Source: Streptomyces barkulensis | Lineage (GTDB): Bacteria; Actinomycetota; Actinomycetes; Streptomycetales; Streptomycetaceae | Reading direction: 5' to 3' | Assembly: GCF_002843305.1 (NCBI RefSeq) | Contig: NZ_PGSG01000106.1 | Span: 47,068 to 111,067, forward strand | Length of the DNA: 64,000 nucleotides | Shown: one piece after another, positions 59,715 to 64,000 of the stretch | Layout of the letters: every line of letters starts with the position of its first letter | How positions within the stretch are numbered: position 1 is the stretch's first letter | Notes under the pieces: model-generated | Databases searched by the model: none | What the model saw: only the letters and a program-made list of their open reading frames with translations | Told to the model about the DNA's origin: nothing | Position numbers and translations under genes: made by a program

Positions 59715-60078
59715 CCGCCGGGGGCAGGCCATCGGGGGCCGACCATCGGGGGCCGGCGGAAAGACGCCTCCCGGCGGCCCGCTGCGGGGTGCGGGCGGGT
59801 GCTGCGAGCACCATCTCCGTCCGCTCCTCGTGCGCGGTGGAGGACAGCAGGGAGGCGATCGCCGTCTTCGACACGGCCGGCGCGTTGTCGATGCGCGCCG
59901 GCTCACCGGCCAGAACCTGACGCGCGGCACCGGCGAGGGCGCGGTCGCTCAGCGCGACGTGCGCCAGCACCCGGTCGACCTGCGCACGGTCGGCGTCCGG
60001 CAGGGGACTGCCGTCGGTTACGGACTCGGCTGCCGCCGGCAGCTTCTCGTAGGCGGGAGCGAGGGTTGTGGTATCCAC
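59593..60078 (-). CDS. Doubtful small ORF, partly MDMPI-like
   Basis: 161 residues. The first about 95 have protein-like composition (AQVDRVLAHVALSDRALAGAARQVLAGEPARIDNAPAVSKTAIASLLSS), faintly resembling mycothiol-dependent isomerase/DinB-like N termini. The remainder is Arg/Pro-rich antisense of the exporter C terminus and overlaps it by 122 bases. The true gene may be shorter, truncated or decayed. Located behind the MFS gene on the same strand. Confidence 0.35.
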   Translation of the reverse strand: MDTTTLAPAYEKLPAAAESVTDGSPLPDADRAQVDRVLAHVALSDRALAGAARQVLAGEPARIDNAPAVSKTAIASLLSSTAHEERTEMVLAAPARTPQRAAGRRLSAGPRWSAPDGLPPAVRSPGGRRGWRGWRRPTRPPRTAPRPTATSTATPAAPPGR

Positions 60079-60153
60079 GTGAGACTCCGGGTGAGGGTGA
60101 GGACGGTCGGGAGGCCCGCGAGACCGGACGGCACCGGGGCCGCCGGCCCGGCG

Positions 60154-61728
60154 TCACCCGGTGGTGACGCGTGAGGCGGGAGCGGGGGAAGCGGGCGTCG
60201 TGGTGGGCCGCTTCCCCCGGCCGGGCAGGACGATCAGCGCGAACAGCCCGCCGACGATGGTGCCGACGGCCGCCGCGGCGAAGCCGACGCGCAGCCCGTC
60301 CGTGAAGACCGGGGCCACCGCGTCCATCACCGGGCCCTGCAGCCGGGCCGGCAGGTCGCCGATGGCGCCGAGGTCGCCACTGGAGAGGGCCTCGACGGCC
60401 CGGTCGCGCCGGGCGGCGGTCATGTCGACCGAGGAGAGCGCGCCGGGGACGGTGTCGCCCAGGTGCTGGACCAGCAGGGTGCCGGTCAGGGCGACGCCGA
60501 AGACGCTCCCGACCTGACGGAAGGTGTTGGAGACCCCGGAGGCCGTACCGGCCTGTTCGGGACGGACGGAGGAGAGCAGGGCGACCGTGGCCGGGGCCCC
60601 CACCAGGGAGACGCCCGCCCCGAGCAGTGCCATGGCCCACCAGTAGCTGTCGTAGCCACCGCCCGGCTCCAGCCGGGAGAACTGGAACAGGCCGACCGCG
60701 CTGGCCGCCGATCCGATCAGAATGGGGATCTTGGGGCCGTACCTGGCGGCGAGGACGCTCGCGACGTAGGAGAAGAGCATGATCGCCAGGTTCAGGGCCA
60801 GGAACCGGACACCGGTCTCGATGGTGGACAGTCCGTTGATCTGCTGGAGGTAGAAGGTGAGCAGGAAGATGCTTCCGTAGAGTCCGAACAGACCGAGGAA
60901 GTTCACCGCTCCCGCGACCACCAGCACCGGGCTCCGGAACAGGCCCATGGGCAGCATCGGGTCGTCCTGGCGCAGTTCCCACAGGACTAAGGCGGTCAGG
61001 GCGACGGCGGCCGCGGCGAAGGAGCCGAGGATGACGGGGGCGCCCCAGCCCTCGGCGCTGGCCTCGATCAGGCCGTAGACCAGGCCTGCCATCGCGGCGA
61101 TGAACAGGAGCTGGCCGACGACGTCGGCGCGGCGCCCGACCGGCGACCTGCTCTCGGGCAGCATGCGGACCAGCGCGGCGAGCGCGACCAGGCCGACCGG
61201 CACGTTGACCCAGAAGATCGACTGCCAGCCGAGGGAGTCCACCAGCAGACCGCCGAGGACGGGGCCCGCGGCCAGGGCCAGTCCGCCGACACCGGCCCAG
61301 ACGCCGATGGCACGGGCCCGAGCGGCGGGCTCGGGGTAGGCGCCGGAGATGAGGGCCAGGGAGACCGGGATCATGATCGATCCGGCGGCGCCCTGCAGGA
61401 CTCGGGCGACCAGCAGGAACTCGTAGCTCGACGCGGCGGCGCACAGCACGGACGCGGCGAGGAAGCCGACGAGGCCGCCGAGGAAGATGCGCTTGCGCCC
61501 CAGGATGTCGCCCAGCGTGCCGGCGGTGAGCAGCAGGCACGCCACCGCCAGGGCGTAGGCGTCGATGACCCACTGGAGCTGGGTGATGTCGGTCGACAGA
61601 TCGCGCTGTACGGCGGGAAGCGCGACGTTCACGATCGTGGAGTCGAGATAGACCATGAAGATGCCGACGCAGATGAAGGTCAGCAGAGGGCCTTTGCCGC
61701 GGGTTGCGGCCGGGGGGTGGCTTGTCAT
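60154..61728 (-). CDS. MFS drug efflux transporter (DHA2, 14 TM)
   Basis: 524 residues, EmrB/QacA type. VDSTIVNVALPAVQRDLSTDITQLQWVIDAYALAVACLLLTAGTLGDILGRKRIFLGG holds motif A and the TM1 signature of 14-helix drug:H+ antiporters; LDSTIVNVALP is motif D1. Fourteen hydrophobic segments are predicted. Divergent from the TetR gene, with two palindromic operators between, so drug-induced derepression is likely. May export the cluster product or an unrelated compound. Confidence 0.93.
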   Translation of the reverse strand: MTSHPPAATRGKGPLLTFICVGIFMVYLDSTIVNVALPAVQRDLSTDITQLQWVIDAYALAVACLLLTAGTLGDILGRKRIFLGGLVGFLAASVLCAAASSYEFLLVARVLQGAAGSIMIPVSLALISGAYPEPAARARAIGVWAGVGGLALAAGPVLGGLLVDSLGWQSIFWVNVPVGLVALAALVRMLPESRSPVGRRADVVGQLLFIAAMAGLVYGLIEASAEGWGAPVILGSFAAAAVALTALVLWELRQDDPMLPMGLFRSPVLVVAGAVNFLGLFGLYGSIFLLTFYLQQINGLSTIETGVRFLALNLAIMLFSYVASVLAARYGPKIPILIGSAASAVGLFQFSRLEPGGGYDSYWWAMALLGAGVSLVGAPATVALLSSVRPEQAGTASGVSNTFRQVGSVFGVALTGTLLVQHLGDTVPGALSSVDMTAARRDRAVEALSSGDLGAIGDLPARLQGPVMDAVAPVFTDGLRVGFAAAAVGTIVGGLFALIVLPGRGKRPTTTPASPAPASRVTTG

Positions 61729-61824
61729 GTCGTCCTCGCGTTCGCGCGGAAGCGGAAGCTGGAAGCCCTGGCCAGGGAGGCGCGAGGAGCCGGGGAGGCG
61801 CCCCTCGCGACGCGACGACCGTAA

Positions 61825-61861
61825 TTGACTGACCGCCGGTCAGTCAATCGACCGCCGGTCG
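61825..61861. promoter_or_regulatory. TetR operators between MFS and TetR genes
   Basis: TTGACTGACCG-C-CGGTCAGTCAA (61825-61847) is a perfect 23-bp palindrome. A second 13-bp palindrome CGACCG-C-CGGTCG lies at 61849-61861. Both share the GACCGCCGGTC core, so two repressor dimers can bind side by side over the divergent promoters. Confidence 0.75.
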
Positions 61862-61902
61862 GTCATGTAGGGTGGAGGGGTGACCGACAGGAGGTGTGCG
61901 CG

Positions 61903-62541
61903 ATGACCCGGCCGACGGTCCGAAAGAGGCGCAAGAGGGTCGTCAAGAGCCCCGAGGAGCGCAGAGCGGACATCCTGCGCGCCAGCCGTGAGGTGTTCGA
62001 GACGATCGGCTTCGCCGACGCCAAGATCGTGGACATCGCCGAGGCCGCCGACATCGGCAAAGGCACCTTCTACGCGTACTTCGAAACCAAGGACCACGCT
62101 CTCGGCGCCCTGTGGGAGGAGTACGTCGACGCTTTCGTCGCCACCACCGAGGAGATCCTCGCCAGGGGAGAGGCGTGGTGGCCGACGATCGACGAGCTGC
62201 TGATCACCCTGATCGAGCACGCCGTGGACAACGCCGGACTGCACCGCATCGTCTACGGATCGGCGAACGCCAAGGCGCTGGAGCTGTGCAAGGAGTCCAA
62301 CGCCCGGGTGGTGGACCTCATGTGCGACTTCGTCAGCCGGGGAGCCACCGCGGGCGCGTTCCGGTGCCACAACCCCGACTGGGCCTTCCGCATGGTCTAC
62401 CACGCGGCCGACGGCCTGCTGGACGACCTCATCGCCCGCCGGACTCCCATCGACACCGCGGAAGTCACCCGCAGCGTGCTCGAACTCGCCCACCGGACGC
62501 TCGGTGATCACGACCTGAAGGAGAAAGCCGGCGACCGATGA
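61903..62541 (+). CDS. TetR family transcriptional repressor
   Basis: 212 residues. N-terminal HTH at about 20-65 (RRADILRASREVFETIGFADAKIVDIAEAADIGKGTFYAYFETKDHALGAL) with the classical TetR helix-turn-helix and FYAYF, then a ligand-binding helical domain. ATG 61903 with GGAGGTG upstream is preferred over the TTG at 61825, which lies inside the operator. Likely represses itself and the divergent MFS pump. Confidence 0.94.
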   Translation: MTRPTVRKRRKRVVKSPEERRADILRASREVFETIGFADAKIVDIAEAADIGKGTFYAYFETKDHALGALWEEYVDAFVATTEEILARGEAWWPTIDELLITLIEHAVDNAGLHRIVYGSANAKALELCKESNARVVDLMCDFVSRGATAGAFRCHNPDWAFRMVYHAADGLLDDLIARRTPIDTAEVTRSVLELAHRTLGDHDLKEKAGDR

Positions 62542-63002
62542 GTCTCCGGCACACAGGCCTGAGGGGCCAGGGTCTTTGAGAAGTGCCGAGGTGGGCGGTT
62601 CGCCTGCTGAGCTCCGGATGTGGCGGCTTGTCGACTTCTGCCAGCGGTGACCCTGGACACAGAACAGGCATGGACGCTGGTGATCATGTGGGTGTCGAGT
62701 CCGTATGAGCACCGAGCGAGTCCATGCCTGCGCACCCATCTTCCCGCATGCCGTCATGCCTTCGGCAACTGGGGGACACCCCCGACCCGATCCCGCTGCA
62801 GACAGTCGCTGACCTGCGGGGTTTTCTGGCCACGGTGCCCGACCCGCGGGCCCGTCGCGGCATCCGCTCCCCCTGGACGGCCCTTCTCACCGCCGCGGCT
62901 GCCGCCGTTCTGGCCGGTGCCGCCTCCATCACGGCGATCGGCGAGTGGATCGCCGACGCCCCCCCAGCACGTCCTGGCCCTGCTCGGATCCCGCCCCGAC
63001 CC

Positions 63003-63033
63003 TCCCCCAGCCTCCGGCCGGGAGGTACCCCCA
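63003..63033 (-). repeat. 31-bp palindromic repeat, copy 1
   Basis: Its reverse complement matches copy 2 (63817-63847) at 29 of 31 positions. Core CCTCCGGCCGGGAGG is itself palindromic. Inserted within the transposase between DP and GLIRPPH. Confidence 0.7.
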
Positions 63034-63816
63034 CCGGACTGATCCGCCCGCCCCATGCCACCACCGTCCGCCTCGTCCTCGCCGCTGCGGACGGCGACGC
63101 CCTCGACCGCGCCATTGGCGACTTCCTCCGGGCACGCAAGGCCCCGAACTCGAAACGGAAGGTCATCGCCGTCGATGGCAAGACCCTCCGCGGTTCCCGC
63201 ACCACCCGCCGGACGGCCACCGCACTGATCGCCGCGATGACCCACAGCGGCGAGGTCCTTGCGCAACGACAGATCGACGGCAGGAGCAACGAGATCCCGG
63301 CCTTCGCCCCGCTCCTGGACGGCGTCGACCTGACCGACGCCGTCATCACGGCGGACGCCTTGCACACCCAGCACGACCACGCCGCCTACCTGCACGAACG
63401 AGGAGCGCACTACCTGGCCGTCGTGAAGCGGAACCACCCCGGACTGCATGAGCGCCTCCGCCGCCTGCCCTGGCGCGACATCCGCCTCGACCACGTCGAG
63501 CGCACCCGGGCCCGTCACCGCGACGAGATCCGACGCCTGAAGACCGCCGCCTTCGCTCACCTCGACCACCCGCACGCCCGCCAAGCCCTCCAGGTCGTGC
63601 GCTGGAGACGCGATCTTGGCACGGGAAAGCTGACGATCGAGCGGATCTACCTGGTCACCAGCCTGCCGCCCGGTGCGGCCGGCGGCCACGAGCCCGCAGC
63701 CTGGATCCGCGGCCACTGGCGCATTGAGAACCAGCTGCACCACGTCCGCGACCGCACCTTCCACGAGGACGCCCCGCACATCCGCACCCGGCACCTGCCC
63801 CGCATCATGGCCGGCC

Positions 63817-63847
63817 TGGGGGCACCTCCCGGCCGAAGGCTGGGGGA
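63817..63847 (+). repeat. 31-bp palindromic repeat, copy 2
   Basis: GGGGGCACCTCCCGG followed by CCGAAGGCTGGGGGA, opposite orientation to copy 1. It shifts the transposase frame by one base between RIMAGL and NLAIGV. Confidence 0.7.
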
Positions 63848-64000
63848 GCAACCTCGCCATCGGCGTCCACCGCCAGGACGGTCACACCAACATCGCAGCC
63901 GCCCTCCGCCGTACCGCCCGCGACCACCTGCGGCCCCTCACCGCCCTCGGACTGGCATGACGAACCCGGACACAAGATCACTTCTCAAAGCCCCTGGGGT

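Larger units (their letters stand above)
62748..63960 (+). pseudogene. ISAs1 family transposase, frameshifted by inserted repeats
   Basis: The main frame reads LRGFLATVPDPRARRGIRSPWTALLTAAAAAVLAGA, KRKVIAVDGKTLRGSR (DDE Asp1), VITADALHTQHDHAAYL (Asp2) and RIENQLHHVRDRTFHEDA (Glu). QHVLALLGSRPDP appears in a different frame at about 62964-63002, after a C-run. The C terminus NLAIGVHRQDGHTNIAAALRRTARDHL is in another frame after 63849. Each shift sits at a 31-bp palindromic repeat (63003-63033, 63817-63847). A functional transposase is unlikely. Confidence 0.85.
62567..63997. mobile_element. ISAs1-type insertion sequence (decayed)
   Basis: The ends CCAGGGTCTTTGAGAAGTG (62567-62585) and its inverted counterpart (63979-63997) match over 19 bases with one mismatch. 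They enclose one transposase gene. The element starts 26 bases after the TetR stop. Target duplication cannot be judged because the window ends three bases after the right end. Family assigned from the transposase. Confidence 0.8.

Noticed and set aside
62754..63860. 368-codon minus-strand frame in the IS
   Set aside because: Shadow of the transposase; lacks any DDE or helper-protein motif.

Overview
The window is very GC-rich (well above 70 percent in coding DNA, with GTG and TTG starts, ATGA-type overlaps and T-less hairpin terminators). The gene families present (DUF397 with a Scr1-type HTH regulator, DUF6230/DUF6114, DUF4236, DUF1918, DUF1876) point to a Streptomyces chromosome, probably an accessory or arm region. 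No rRNA, tRNA or CRISPR array was seen.

Layout. (1) 1-6.5 kb: a DEAD-box RNA helicase, small DUF proteins, an HNH endonuclease gene (probably of the phosphorothioate-DNA-binding restriction type) broken by a 173-bp MITE, a DUF1330 protein, a Tat-signal mini-protein coupled to a peptidoglycan amidase, and a D-lactate dehydrogenase. (2) 6.5-30.5 kb: a dormancy/hypoxia-type island resembling the DevR/OsdR regulons of actinobacteria. It holds two cation P-type ATPases, two tandem universal stress proteins, pyruvate phosphate dikinase, a GNAT/acyl-CoA-synthetase fusion, a CBS-BON protein, two flavodoxins, OsmC, two Acg-type nitroreductases, a double-GAF histidine kinase without an adjacent response regulator, two RCK (TrkA) proteins, and DUF1540, DUF1918 and DUF1876 proteins. 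Several promoter regions carry palindromes of the form GGGNCCG-N2-CGGNCCC or GGGAC-N4-GTCCC. (3) 30.9-42.2 kb: a phosphotransferase/kinase fusion, nicotinate phosphoribosyltransferase, the DUF6230/DUF6114/secreted-protein trio, small membrane proteins, an HTH/DUF397 pair and a repeat-rich membrane protein.

(4) 42.5-58.6 kb: the most interesting part, a compact biosynthetic cluster I cannot match to a known product. It reads out in both directions from an 875-bp AT-richer intergenic region. Leftward: a PP-loop ATP-pyrophosphatase, an EamA exporter, a Tyr-less SDR and a 504-residue protein related to the editing (CP1) domain of leucyl-tRNA synthetase but with no HIGH or KMSKS motif. Rightward: a DRE-TIM aldolase, a fumarylacetoacetase-fold hydratase, a free-standing adenylation-carrier NRPS, a glutamine-dependent asparagine synthetase, a type II thioesterase, an FAD/NAD(P)-binding oxidase, an ATP-grasp ligase and a second EamA exporter. 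My inference is a small modified amino acid or dipeptide, possibly a norvaline/leucine-like antimetabolite, with the LeuRS-editing relative as self-protection.

(5) 58.7-64 kb: another EamA exporter, a doubtful small ORF, an MFS efflux pump divergent from its likely TetR repressor with clear operators, and a decayed ISAs1-type insertion sequence whose transposase carries two oppositely oriented copies of a 31-bp palindromic repeat. The left edge of the biosynthetic region carries a truncated VOC gene, and an IS lies on the right, which fits an acquired segment.
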